A stretch of 64,000 nucleotides of DNA, from positions 1-64,000 of the forward strand of contig JAEYOR010000058.1 of NCBI GenBank assembly GCA_023411615.1, read 5' to 3'. This DNA comes from Actinomycetes bacterium (GTDB taxonomy: Bacteria; Actinomycetota; Actinomycetes; Actinomycetales; Demequinaceae). The notes below the pieces were generated by a model, which saw only the letters and a program-made list of their open reading frames with translations, was not told the origin of the DNA and did not search any database. This document shows positions 25,767 through 33,542 of this stretch, one piece after another. Within the stretch, counting starts at the first letter, position 1; every line of letters starts with the position of its first letter. The position numbers were made by a program, and so were the translations under genes.

Positions 25767-25812
25767 GGCTTCCACCCTAATCCCGCGCCTGTGCGGCTCC
25801 GCGAAGCCTTGG

Positions 25813-26190
25813 CTACGAAGCTGGGACGTTGAGGCTCCCAGCGATGGCGTCCACGTCTCGCAACTCTCCGGACGCGACCGCCATGACGAGGTCGAACAGC
25901 TCATCGTTTGTCATCTCGAAGGATGCGCCATTGAGCTCAAGGAACACGAGCGCAAGGATCGCGGCAAGCCGCTTGTTTCCGTCAACAAGTGCATGATTCA
26001 AACAGACGGAATGGAGTAGCGCTGCTGCTTTCTGAGCAGTGCTGGGATAGGCCGGGTGGCCCATAGGCGTCGTGTGCGGACGGTCGAGCGCGGATTGCAA
26101 CAGCCCCTCATCCCGGACCGGACCTATGCCCTCGCGTTCGATGATCGCAAGGACCACGCTGTACGGGATGCCGCGAATTGGGCGGGTCAT
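25813..26190 (-). CDS. Doc-type (Fic family) toxin of a toxin-antitoxin pair
   Basis: Encodes 125 residues, the length of a minimal Doc protein. The Fic motif is present as HALVDGNKRLAA. Doc proteins inactivate EF-Tu by phosphorylation. The upstream helix and LQSALDRPHTTPMG, with YPSTAQKAAALLHSVCLNH before the motif, are typical. It follows its putative antitoxin with a 3-base gap, the usual order for such pairs. Confidence 0.87.
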   Translation of the reverse strand: MTRPIRGIPYSVVLAIIEREGIGPVRDEGLLQSALDRPHTTPMGHPAYPSTAQKAAALLHSVCLNHALVDGNKRLAAILALVFLELNGASFEMTNDELFDLVMAVASGELRDVDAIAGSLNVPAS

Positions 26191-26193
26191 CGA

Positions 26194-26394
26194 CTACACG
26201 GAGCCGAGGCGGTCTAGCGCATCGCGATACCGGGTGGTTACGGCCTCATACGCCTGCAGCGCATCTGACTCAAGTCTGGTGTGCGCGTCATCACGAAGGA
26301 TCGCTCGTAGCGCAGCCTCATGCTTGGAAACTCCTTGCGCAGCAGCGAGGCGCTCAAGTGCTGCTTCCACAGCGGACGTGGTGCGGAGTGTCAT
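26194..26394 (-). CDS. Ribbon-helix-helix-like antitoxin partner of Doc
   Basis: Encodes 66 residues (68 if the ATG two codons upstream is used). MTLRTTSAVEAALERLAAAQGVSKHEAALRAILRDDA looks like a ribbon-helix-helix DNA-binding segment, followed by a helical tail that would wrap the toxin. It directly precedes the doc-like gene. The direct repeats upstream are probable autoregulatory operators. Confidence 0.72.
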   Translation of the reverse strand: MTLRTTSAVEAALERLAAAQGVSKHEAALRAILRDDAHTRLESDALQAYEAVTTRYRDALDRLGSV

Positions 26395-26407
26395 CGCCAT
26401 AGGCCGA

Positions 26408-26427
26408 TGGTATCACTGTGGTATCAC
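26408..26427. promoter_or_regulatory. Direct-repeat operator of the toxin-antitoxin operon
   Basis: TGGTATCAC occurs at 26408-26416 and again at 26419-26427, an 11-bp period (one helical turn), just upstream of the antitoxin start. Adjacent direct sites at one-turn spacing are how ribbon-helix-helix repressors bind side by side. Confidence 0.6.
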
Positions 26428-26478
26428 GTGGGGCGAGAGGTGAAGGCGCGATGGCGCTACCTCCAGCGCCGCTCACCG

Positions 26479-28290
26479 TCACCCGCCACGCTTTGCGCGC
26501 TTGGGGATCGCGCGCGCGTAGATCTCCTCGACGATCTCGGCGTAATTGGACAGGACGTTGGCGCGACGGACCTTGAGCGACGCTGTCAGCTCTTCGCGCG
26601 CCTCGCTGAAGGAGCGCGGCACGATGCGGAACTCACGGATGGACTCGGCGCGTGAGACCTTCGCGTTTGCGGCCTCCACGGCGCGGTGGATGAGGTCGCG
26701 CACACCCACGTGGGTGGAGGCTTCCTCGATGGTGAGCTGCGGGAGGTCGTGAGCGTCGAGCCACGACGGGAGCATCACCTCATCGAGCGCGACGAGCGCG
26801 GAGACGAAGTGCTTGCCCTCGCCCACCACCACGGTGTCTTGAATGGCGGGGTGGGTGCGCATCGCGTCCTCGAGGACGGCGGGCTGGACGTTCTTGCCGG
26901 AGGAGAGCACGAGGATCTCCTTCTTGCGGCCGATGATGCTGAGCGCACCGTTGTCCACGCGACCCTGGTCACCGGTGGCGAACCAGCCGTCGCGCATGAC
27001 GGCGGCCGTCTCCTCGGGCGCATTCCAGTAACCCTGGAAGAGGTTGAGGCCGCGGAGCATGATCTCGCCGTCGTCTGCGAGACACATCTCGGTGCCAGCG
27101 ATCGGCTTGCCCACGGTGCCCACGATGCCGCCGTGTTCGGGCGATCCCATGGCCGCGGCCGTCGTCTCGGTGAGACCGTAGCCCTGCAGGACCACCATGC
27201 CGAGGCCGCGGAAGAAGTGCCCCGAGTCCTCGCTGAGACGTGCCCCTCCCGCGAGGACGTACTGCATCTGGCCGCCCATCAACTCACGGATCCTCGCGAG
27301 GACGAGGCGGTCTGCGATCGCGTGACGGACCTTGAGCGACCTGGTAACCGTGCCTCGCTCGCGGGCGCGCGACATCTCGCGGGCCACATGCGCGGACCAG
27401 CGGAAGATCTTCTTCTTGAGGCCCTTCTGGGCAGCGTCTGCCTTGTTGTAGATGGTGTCGAGGACGCGCGGCACGAGCACCATGAAGGTGGGGCGGAACG
27501 TCTTCATGTCCGCCGCGAGAGTCTTGTGCGTGGGAGCGTAGCCGATGACCGCGCCTGCCGAGAGGGACAGGATCATCGCGATACGACCGAACACATGAGC
27601 GAGCGGCAGGAAGAGGAGGAGGCGGGCGCCCTCGTCGCGCACAAAGCCGCCAAAGTTCGGGTCCCGCTCGATGTTAATGACGTGGTGGACAAAGTTGCCG
27701 TGGCTCAGCATTGCGCCCTTGGGGCGGCCGGTTGTGCCGGATGTGTAGATGATGGTGGCGAGGTCCGACGCTTCAAGAGTGGCGGTGCGGGCGTCCAGGT
27801 CTTCTTCGGTGACGTCTTTGCCGGTTATGGCGGTTGCCGCGAGACCCTCCGGGGTCATCATGATTACGGTGACGCTCGGGCAGGCCTCGCGCACAAGCTG
27901 GGCCCGCTCCTCGGTGTCCGCTGCGATGACGTTGAGCCCGGCGTCAGCGGCGATCCAAGCGATCTGCTCGGCGGAGGAGGACGGGTAAATCGGCACGGTG
28001 ACGCCGCCCGCAGTGAACGTGGCGAAGTCGACCACGGACCATTCGTAGCGGGTGTCGCCGAGGATGCCGACGCGGTCGCCGAGCTTCACGCCGGCGGCGA
28101 TGAGGCCGCGCGCGGTGGCACGGACCTGCTCGTGGAACTGGGCGAGGGTGATGACGTGCCAGACGCCGTCGGTCGAGATCTCCGCGAACGGGCGCTCCGG
28201 GTGGGCGGCGGCGCGTTCGGCAAGGAGTGCGGCGAGGTTCCGGGACTCATCCCCGGTGAGGAGTGACGGCGACGTCATCAGGTGTTGCAT
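26479..28290 (-). CDS. AMP-dependent long-chain fatty-acid-CoA ligase (FadD15-like)
   Basis: Encodes 603 residues, the usual length of actinobacterial long-chain acyl-CoA synthetases. The AMP-binding P loop is IIYTSGTTGRPKGAMLSHGN. GYGLTETTAAAMGSP, DGWFATGDQGRVDNGALSIIGRKKEILVLSSGKNVQPAVLED provide the acyl-adenylate motifs. It activates fatty acids to acyl-CoA at the membrane. An ATG four codons inside is another possible start. A palindrome directly upstream suggests control by a TetR-type fatty-acid regulator. Confidence 0.9.
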   Translation of the reverse strand: MQHLMTSPSLLTGDESRNLAALLAERAAAHPERPFAEISTDGVWHVITLAQFHEQVRATARGLIAAGVKLGDRVGILGDTRYEWSVVDFATFTAGGVTVPIYPSSSAEQIAWIAADAGLNVIAADTEERAQLVREACPSVTVIMMTPEGLAATAITGKDVTEEDLDARTATLEASDLATIIYTSGTTGRPKGAMLSHGNFVHHVINIERDPNFGGFVRDEGARLLLFLPLAHVFGRIAMILSLSAGAVIGYAPTHKTLAADMKTFRPTFMVLVPRVLDTIYNKADAAQKGLKKKIFRWSAHVAREMSRARERGTVTRSLKVRHAIADRLVLARIRELMGGQMQYVLAGGARLSEDSGHFFRGLGMVVLQGYGLTETTAAAMGSPEHGGIVGTVGKPIAGTEMCLADDGEIMLRGLNLFQGYWNAPEETAAVMRDGWFATGDQGRVDNGALSIIGRKKEILVLSSGKNVQPAVLEDAMRTHPAIQDTVVVGEGKHFVSALVALDEVMLPSWLDAHDLPQLTIEEASTHVGVRDLIHRAVEAANAKVSRAESIREFRIVPRSFSEAREELTASLKVRRANVLSNYAEIVEEIYARAIPKRAKRGG

Positions 28291-28300
28291 TCCCTCAATG

Positions 28301-28322
28301 TAACTTACGGCGGCGTAGGTTA
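28301..28322. promoter_or_regulatory. Inverted-repeat operator upstream of the acyl-CoA ligase
   Basis: TAACTTACG (28301-28309) and CGTAGGTTA (28314-28322) form an inverted repeat with a GCGG spacer and one mismatch, ten bases upstream of the acyl-CoA ligase start. The size and symmetry suit a TetR-family repressor. No such regulator is encoded nearby. Confidence 0.55.
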
Positions 28323-28739
28323 CGAGAGCGTAGGCAGGTGATTCGAGTCACTTTTTCTGGAGTGGGCGGCTCTTCGGGCGCCGGACTCGCTCAGCCCTGT
28401 CTCGCGAGTCGAGACACTCATGCTCGGGAGTTGCTCTCCATCAATATCGCGGTTCGCGAGTTTCTACGAACGACCTTCACGGGCACCTACTCAACGTGTG
28501 CACGGAGATCGACGTGGCTAGCGCCCACGAGGAACTTGGCACAACGGAGGCCCGCGCGAAGCGCGGCTCGGCAACTTCGCTCAAAATACTGACGCACCTG
28601 CACTTGGGCACGTTCCGCGCATCGGTTGGCGTCCTCGGGATTGGCGTACCCATGCGAAACTCCGAGGACGCCCGGTCGGACTGCACTTCGCGAGGCAGTT
28701 GGTTGTTCTGGCCTAGGCTGCAGTCGATTCGGTCGATAC
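28323..28739. other. Gene-free left flank of the defence island
   Basis: About 420 bases lie between the acyl-CoA ligase operator and the end of the HNH nuclease gene. Short frames exist on both strands, but none has a ribosome binding site, recognisable motif or codon pattern I can defend. It may hold remnants of an older insertion. Confidence 0.5.
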
Positions 28740-29780
28740 CTACAGTTCGTCGAGCACCGCTGAGAGAAGACCAGATGCACGCCGAGCGGTGCGCACCTGC
28801 GCGGCGGCACCCCGGTGCTCACGCCAGTGCTTTTCGAGCCATTCGACTTGTGGATCCATTACGGTCACACGCAGGCATTTACCATGCAGGCTTGCATATT
28901 GTGGGTAAGTGGAAAGTTCCGGCGCGACATCGATCGTCAAGGCGGTCGGATCGATGGCCAGGCCACCGTCGTCAAAAAGTCTGTGAACATCGCGCCGAAG
29001 CAAGAGACCACCGTGTTCGTGGTGCTCACCGAGTTTGGCGTAGCTGTAGAGGTGCCCAGCCTCGAGGACACGGTCGGGAGCTTCCCCCGTCAGAGCACAG
29101 ACTTCGCGATACCTCCGCAGCAGCATCTGACGAAATGCCCTCTGGCCACGTCTCACCCGGACTACCGCCTGCGTGTGGCCTTGCGGCGCCGACGCTGAAC
29201 CGTCGGCCTCATCGTCGCGGCCAAGTGCCCTGCCAAGCACCCTCTCAACCGCAGACCCACCGCCACGGCGTGTGACCGCGTCGCTGAACGCGCTCCAATT
29301 CAAGGGCCGCATACTTAACTGGCTCTTGGGACTCTCGCACAACCTTCGGAGTTCCTCTGCCGCCAATAGATCCTCGAGCGGTGTCCAAGCAGCATCGTGC
29401 CGTGATTGGTACTGGGTGACCCGAATCACCTCGACGATGGGCTCGTCGAATTCGTGTTTGCATTGCTGACAGCGGTACCTGGGAGAGCGGGTCTTGCGCT
29501 CCTTGATGCTGGAACGCCCACAGGTCGACATAGGACACCGATAGATCGGCTTTTCACGCGTCTCGTTGCGTATTTCCTCGATGACCGACACACCCAGAAG
29601 TCGTCGCTTATCCCAAACTGCGATCGCATCGCCCACACGAATATTGGCGTAGTTGTTGACCGTCGAGTCCCAGGTGTAATAAACGTCCGCAAGGTCGTCG
29701 TAGCCTTCGTTCCCTCCATGTTGGCGGTCTTCACCTGCAGCCATCATCAACCATGCTCGTGGCTGAGGTGCTGAGGTCAC
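28740..29780 (-). CDS. EVE/PUA-like domain HNH endonuclease
   Basis: Encodes 346 residues from a GTG at 29780 (open frame extends to 29861, but VTSAPQPRAWLMMAAGEDRQHGG looks like the natural start). Residues 8-75 (YYTWDSTVNNYANIRVGDAIAVWDKRRLLGVSVIEEI) look like the EVE/PUA-type modified-base reading domain. Cys82, Cys87, Cys104 and Cys107 form a likely zinc ribbon. Residues 230-275 form an HNH nuclease (CALTGEAPDRVLEAGHL, LLLRRDVHRLFDDGGLAID). EVE-HNH proteins are known as modification-dependent restriction enzymes. It is divergent from the cytosine methyltransferase, so it could be a restriction partner or a nuclease that spares or targets modified DNA; the sequence does not settle this. 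Confidence 0.8.
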   Translation of the reverse strand: MTSAPQPRAWLMMAAGEDRQHGGNEGYDDLADVYYTWDSTVNNYANIRVGDAIAVWDKRRLLGVSVIEEIRNETREKPIYRCPMSTCGRSSIKERKTRSPRYRCQQCKHEFDEPIVEVIRVTQYQSRHDAAWTPLEDLLAAEELRRLCESPKSQLSMRPLNWSAFSDAVTRRGGGSAVERVLGRALGRDDEADGSASAPQGHTQAVVRVRRGQRAFRQMLLRRYREVCALTGEAPDRVLEAGHLYSYAKLGEHHEHGGLLLRRDVHRLFDDGGLAIDPTALTIDVAPELSTYPQYASLHGKCLRVTVMDPQVEWLEKHWREHRGAAAQVRTARRASGLLSAVLDEL

Positions 29781-29956
29781 GGAGAGCAGCTTGCCACGCC
29801 TACCCGTGTCGAGGTCAAGAAACTCGCACATGAGGCAGTGGGCGTGGGTGCGGCGAGCCACCCATCAAGCCTGTGGCGGTCCGCTAAGTGACGGCTCGAG
29901 AGCACTACGCTTCCTATCGTTACGGTATTGCAGCAGGTCTGCCTGAGGAGCGAACT

Positions 29957-30997
29957 ATGAAGATGCCTCGCATTGTCAGCCTCTTCTCGGGCGCCGGAGG
30001 GCTGGATCTTGGCTTTCTCGAGGCAGGCTTCGAGATCGCATTCGCAGTGGACCAGATGAAGGCAGCAATCCAGACCCACAGGCGTAACTTTCCGTCGACA
30101 ACATCCGTAAGGGCCGACATTACGGTGCGCAAGCACCAGTCCGGGCAACTCGCCATTCTGGATGAAATCGCCAAGGTGCTCGACGACGGCGAACCCATCG
30201 GGATCATCGGTGGACCGCCTTGCCAGGGCTTTTCTCGTGCCAACCCGAATTCACATACCGACGATCCTCGCAACAAGATGCCGACCTTCTATCTTGAAAT
30301 CGTCGAGGCCCTGCAAGCGAGGTACGAGGTGCAGTTTGTTCTCTTCGAAAACGTAATGGGTATCCGCGATGCGAAGCACACCGTGACCTTCCAAGGCATC
30401 CTCACACGGTTCGAGGAGCTGAAGCTCACGGCGGACGTTGCCGAGCACTCGGCTCTCGACTATGGCGTGCCCCAAACGCGGAACAGAGTAATCATCTCGG
30501 GGTTCAGGAACGAGGCCGCAGCCAAATCCTTCGAGCCGAAGACCACCCCTCGCAACGAAGGCGACTTGACCGTGCGTGGCGCGATCGGCTCACTCCCTCA
30601 GCCAGCCTTCTTCAAACGAGGTCTCTCGGTTGACGAGATCCAACCTCATCCGAACCACTGGACCATGACACCCCGGTCCAAGAGATTCAGCGGCGAGATT
30701 GACAGCCCAACGCCTACCCGGAGTTTTCGACGCCTTTCTTGGGACAAGCCAAGCCCGACGGTGGCCTACGGACACCGTGAGATTCACGTGCACCCAAACG
30801 GAACTCGCCGGCTGAGCATTTACGAGGCGATGCTCCTTCAGGGCTTTCCAGAGACCTTCATCCTCGAAGGCACCCTCTCAGAGCAGGTAGAGCAGGTTTC
30901 GAATGCGGTCCCGCCGCCCATGGCGAAGTCCCTTGCTGCGGCAACCCGTGTTGCGCTGACCGCTGCGGCAAGGGTCGGTCTGGTTACCGCTGGGTAG
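29957..30997 (+). CDS. C5-cytosine DNA methyltransferase (DrmMII-like)
   Basis: Encodes 346 residues from an ATG 7 bases after GAGGAG; a GTG at 29888 is less likely. Motif I is SLFSGAGGLDLGF, the catalytic Cys89 is in GGPPCQGFSRAN (motif IV), ENV (motif VI) follows, then RNRVIISGF (VIII) and QVSNAVPPPMAKSLA (X). It would methylate cytosine C5 in a specific site to mark host DNA. In class 2 DISARM the corresponding gene is drmMII. Here it heads the same-strand set that ends in drmB, after a 74-base gap. Confidence 0.92.
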   Translation: MKMPRIVSLFSGAGGLDLGFLEAGFEIAFAVDQMKAAIQTHRRNFPSTTSVRADITVRKHQSGQLAILDEIAKVLDDGEPIGIIGGPPCQGFSRANPNSHTDDPRNKMPTFYLEIVEALQARYEVQFVLFENVMGIRDAKHTVTFQGILTRFEELKLTADVAEHSALDYGVPQTRNRVIISGFRNEAAAKSFEPKTTPRNEGDLTVRGAIGSLPQPAFFKRGLSVDEIQPHPNHWTMTPRSKRFSGEIDSPTPTRSFRRLSWDKPSPTVAYGHREIHVHPNGTRRLSIYEAMLLQGFPETFILEGTLSEQVEQVSNAVPPPMAKSLAAATRVALTAAARVGLVTAG

Positions 30998-31071
30998 TCA
31001 CCCTAGTAGTCGTCGCCGCCGAATGTCAGTCGTCGTCATTAAGGTCAAGTCGTGACGAGCGGAGGAATGCG

Positions 31072-32013
31072 ATGAGCGAGGCGGGCAAGCGCCCTGGGCC
31101 GAAGGTGCTTCTGGGCCTTGCTGAAAATCGTGAGTCCAAACAAGTAAGGTCAGCCTGGATTGGTCCGACCCTTGCTCTCGGGACACGCCTTGCGCGCGAG
31201 GCGAATAATCTTGGCGACCGTCAGCTTATCGTCACGATTTCGGTTCCAAGCCGTGCGTACGCCGCGGTACTGATCGGGGTTGGGTGGACCCTCGGACGGC
31301 CCCCTGCTCGGGAAGCGACTGATCCGCTATTAGTGCTTCGGGAAGCCCAGTTGGGAGGCACGTACCGCGCGTTGAATGCTACTCACGTGATCTCGGGGTC
31401 TTTTCAGGGACTCGATGAGAGCCTCACGCCGGCGCGGGTCACCTTGGCGGGCCACTGGGCCGTGGACCGGCTTGAGGCCGTTGCACCCGTAGCAAAGAGT
31501 GACCCTGCAGAGAAAATGCCCCGTCCGCATATTGGGAGCATCGGGCGCATGAGCAGAGTTGATCGGGACTGGGCGAAGCGTCTCGTCGCACCCGCCGCCG
31601 ACCTCGCGATCGTGGGAACGAGGAGTTGGATCGATGAGGACCTCGAAGCCATCATCACTCGCGGGACGGACCCGGACGGAGAATCCTTGCAAACGTTGCT
31701 TCTGCCAAGAACTGAGAAGTCAGCAACATGGTTCTCGCGGATCTACTCGTACTCAGGCTTTGCCGACCAGCTTCCGCTCCCGGAAGACGTGATGCTCACG
31801 ATTCTGGACGGCCAGGGAGCAATCAAATACCTCCACGACGTTCTCAGCCCTGTGGTCGTGTGTGTCCTCGACCGATCGATTGCCGACGAGTCAGCCGCGG
31901 AACAGGTCGTACAACTCAGGAACTCGCGCGGGGAGCCGCTCGAGCTGTCGTCTCAACTGGGCTGGACTCCGCCTGCAGGAATTGAAGCACTCGGGTTCAC
32001 GGTGGCACTATGA
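31072..32013 (+). CDS. Uncharacterised defence-island protein, possible N-terminal half of a split DrmE
   Basis: Encodes 313 residues with a strong GGAGG ribosome binding site. I cannot name a family from sequence. It has a block RQLIVTISVPSRAYAAVLIGVGWTLGRP near residue 55, suggestive of a Rossmann-like or helicase-like fold without a Walker motif, and DLAIVGTRSWIDEDLEAI near residue 185. Its stop overlaps the start of the next gene (ATGA). Together the two would give 823 residues, roughly what I recall for DrmE of class 2 DISARM; that equivalence is a hypothesis based on position and size. Confidence 0.7.
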   Translation: MSEAGKRPGPKVLLGLAENRESKQVRSAWIGPTLALGTRLAREANNLGDRQLIVTISVPSRAYAAVLIGVGWTLGRPPAREATDPLLVLREAQLGGTYRALNATHVISGSFQGLDESLTPARVTLAGHWAVDRLEAVAPVAKSDPAEKMPRPHIGSIGRMSRVDRDWAKRLVAPAADLAIVGTRSWIDEDLEAIITRGTDPDGESLQTLLLPRTEKSATWFSRIYSYSGFADQLPLPEDVMLTILDGQGAIKYLHDVLSPVVVCVLDRSIADESAAEQVVQLRNSRGEPLELSSQLGWTPPAGIEALGFTVAL

Positions 32014-33542
32014 CATCCCGGATCACAGGACTTGATCAGCGCTACGCGGCCTCAGCTTCGCTGGTGCAGAACGGCGTGGAGATCATCGCCGTTCGGGATG
32101 AGCTCGGCGCGAAGTTCGACTCTTCCGTCCGCAGCCTGTTCCGGCTGATTCAGAGGGATGGCCCCGGGGTCTGGGATCGACTCGCCGGTGCCGCAAAATT
32201 GCTGCGCTGGCGCCTGATCACTAGTCCTATGCCGATCGAACGCAATGCGCAGCTCGCGGCCGCCGCAGCCGAGGTGGGGCGTGAAGCCCGGCGGCTAGTC
32301 AGCGCCGTAGACGAAGACACTCTCCTGCGAGAGATTGCTGACGCTGCGGCCGCCCTATGCACCCGTGACCCACTCGTGGGCACGATATTACGTGAGTCGC
32401 TGACCGAGGTCGGCCCGGAATATGCGCTAGTCGTGGCCGCGAGCGGTCAGTCGCGAGAAGCTGTGGGCGAATGGCTTGGCTCATTTGACACACGCGTTCT
32501 CACGCAGGGTGAGCTTGAGCGTGTCGACGTTTCCGAAGACATTGCCTACTTCGTCGGTCCGCCACGATTCTTCAAGTCGGCGGCGGTCACTGCACCTCGC
32601 ACGCCGGAGGTCACGTTCATCCTCCCGGCATGGTTCGGTGATCGAACTATCCCAAGTTCGGCCATCGCACGGTATGCCGAGGGGGGCATCCAGGTGACGG
32701 CTCGCATCATCGAGGTGGGCGATGCGCCGCCCGCGCCGTCGGATCCTACGACGTCGGAGACAGAGCCGATACCGGAGGAGGACCTCCTCCCACAGCCGGT
32801 CTGGGGCAGTCGGGTGAGCGAGGAACGCGCGCCGAGCGCGGAAGAGGTGGAAGCGCGCAAAGTCCTACTTTCGGGGAATCGCGCGATCTGGCTTGATGAC
32901 GACGGCGAGCGCATCCGATCGCTTGACCCAACACAGCCGCCCGGCGAGCGCGTTGGCTATTCAGATGTGTCCGCAGTCGCTCCAGGCACCTACCTGCTTC
33001 TGCGGGAAGGTGAAGCTGAGCGCGAGTCTCTCCACGCGCGAGCATTTCAGCGAATCGGCCCTCGCGCGCCAATGATCCAGGAGTCGCAAACGACGTGGAA
33101 ATCCGCACTGAATGAGCGACTCAAACGGACCAGCGCCCGCGATTCCGAAAGCACCTTGCGTGCACTCGGAGTTCGAGCGGCCGGGCAGGTCCGGTCCTGG
33201 GCATCGCCGCACGTCATCCGCCCGCAGAGTGATGGAGACTTCGAGCGGCTTCTCGGCTGGCTGGGGCTACCGGTCCAGCCATACTTTGGGCACGCCTCGT
33301 TGCTGAGACAAGAGGTGCACCGAGCCACTCGGGAGTTGCGTGACCGGTTGGAAGCAGCAGCGAACGTTGCGGACCTTCACGAGCTCGAGCGCGCAGGTCA
33401 CCTGATGCTCGATATTTCCGAGCCTGGCTTTCGGGGGATGTTTGTCACCCGGGTCCTTGCGATTGCTCCATTTACGGAACTGATTGCCCGCCGCGACGCT
33501 CGCGTACCCTTTGATGACGAAGGTGCTCGATGGCTCGAATGA
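32010..33542 (+). CDS. Uncharacterised defence-island protein, possible C-terminal half of a split DrmE
   Basis: Encodes 510 residues. No catalytic motif is visible. Residues 240-290 are acidic and Pro-rich (PPAPSDPTTSETEPIPEEDL), a likely linker. The C-terminal part has VAPGTYLLLREGEAERESLHARAF, then QTTWKSALNERLKR and RALGVRAAGQVRSWASPHVIRP, which looks like a helical domain found in DrmE-like proteins, as far as I can recall. It overlaps both neighbours (4 bases upstream, 13 downstream), so it belongs to one operon with the NERD-helicase gene. Confidence 0.7.
   Translation: MTSRITGLDQRYAASASLVQNGVEIIAVRDELGAKFDSSVRSLFRLIQRDGPGVWDRLAGAAKLLRWRLITSPMPIERNAQLAAAAAEVGREARRLVSAVDEDTLLREIADAAAALCTRDPLVGTILRESLTEVGPEYALVVAASGQSREAVGEWLGSFDTRVLTQGELERVDVSEDIAYFVGPPRFFKSAAVTAPRTPEVTFILPAWFGDRTIPSSAIARYAEGGIQVTARIIEVGDAPPAPSDPTTSETEPIPEEDLLPQPVWGSRVSEERAPSAEEVEARKVLLSGNRAIWLDDDGERIRSLDPTQPPGERVGYSDVSAVAPGTYLLLREGEAERESLHARAFQRIGPRAPMIQESQTTWKSALNERLKRTSARDSESTLRALGVRAAGQVRSWASPHVIRPQSDGDFERLLGWLGLPVQPYFGHASLLRQEVHRATRELRDRLEAAANVADLHELERAGHLMLDISEPGFRGMFVTRVLAIAPFTELIARRDARVPFDDEGARWLE

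Noticed and set aside
28740..30997. Simple type II restriction-modification pair as full explanation of the island
   Set aside because: The nuclease has a reader-type N-terminal domain and the methyltransferase is followed by the overlapping drmA/drmB set, so a plain R-M system does not account for the arrangement.
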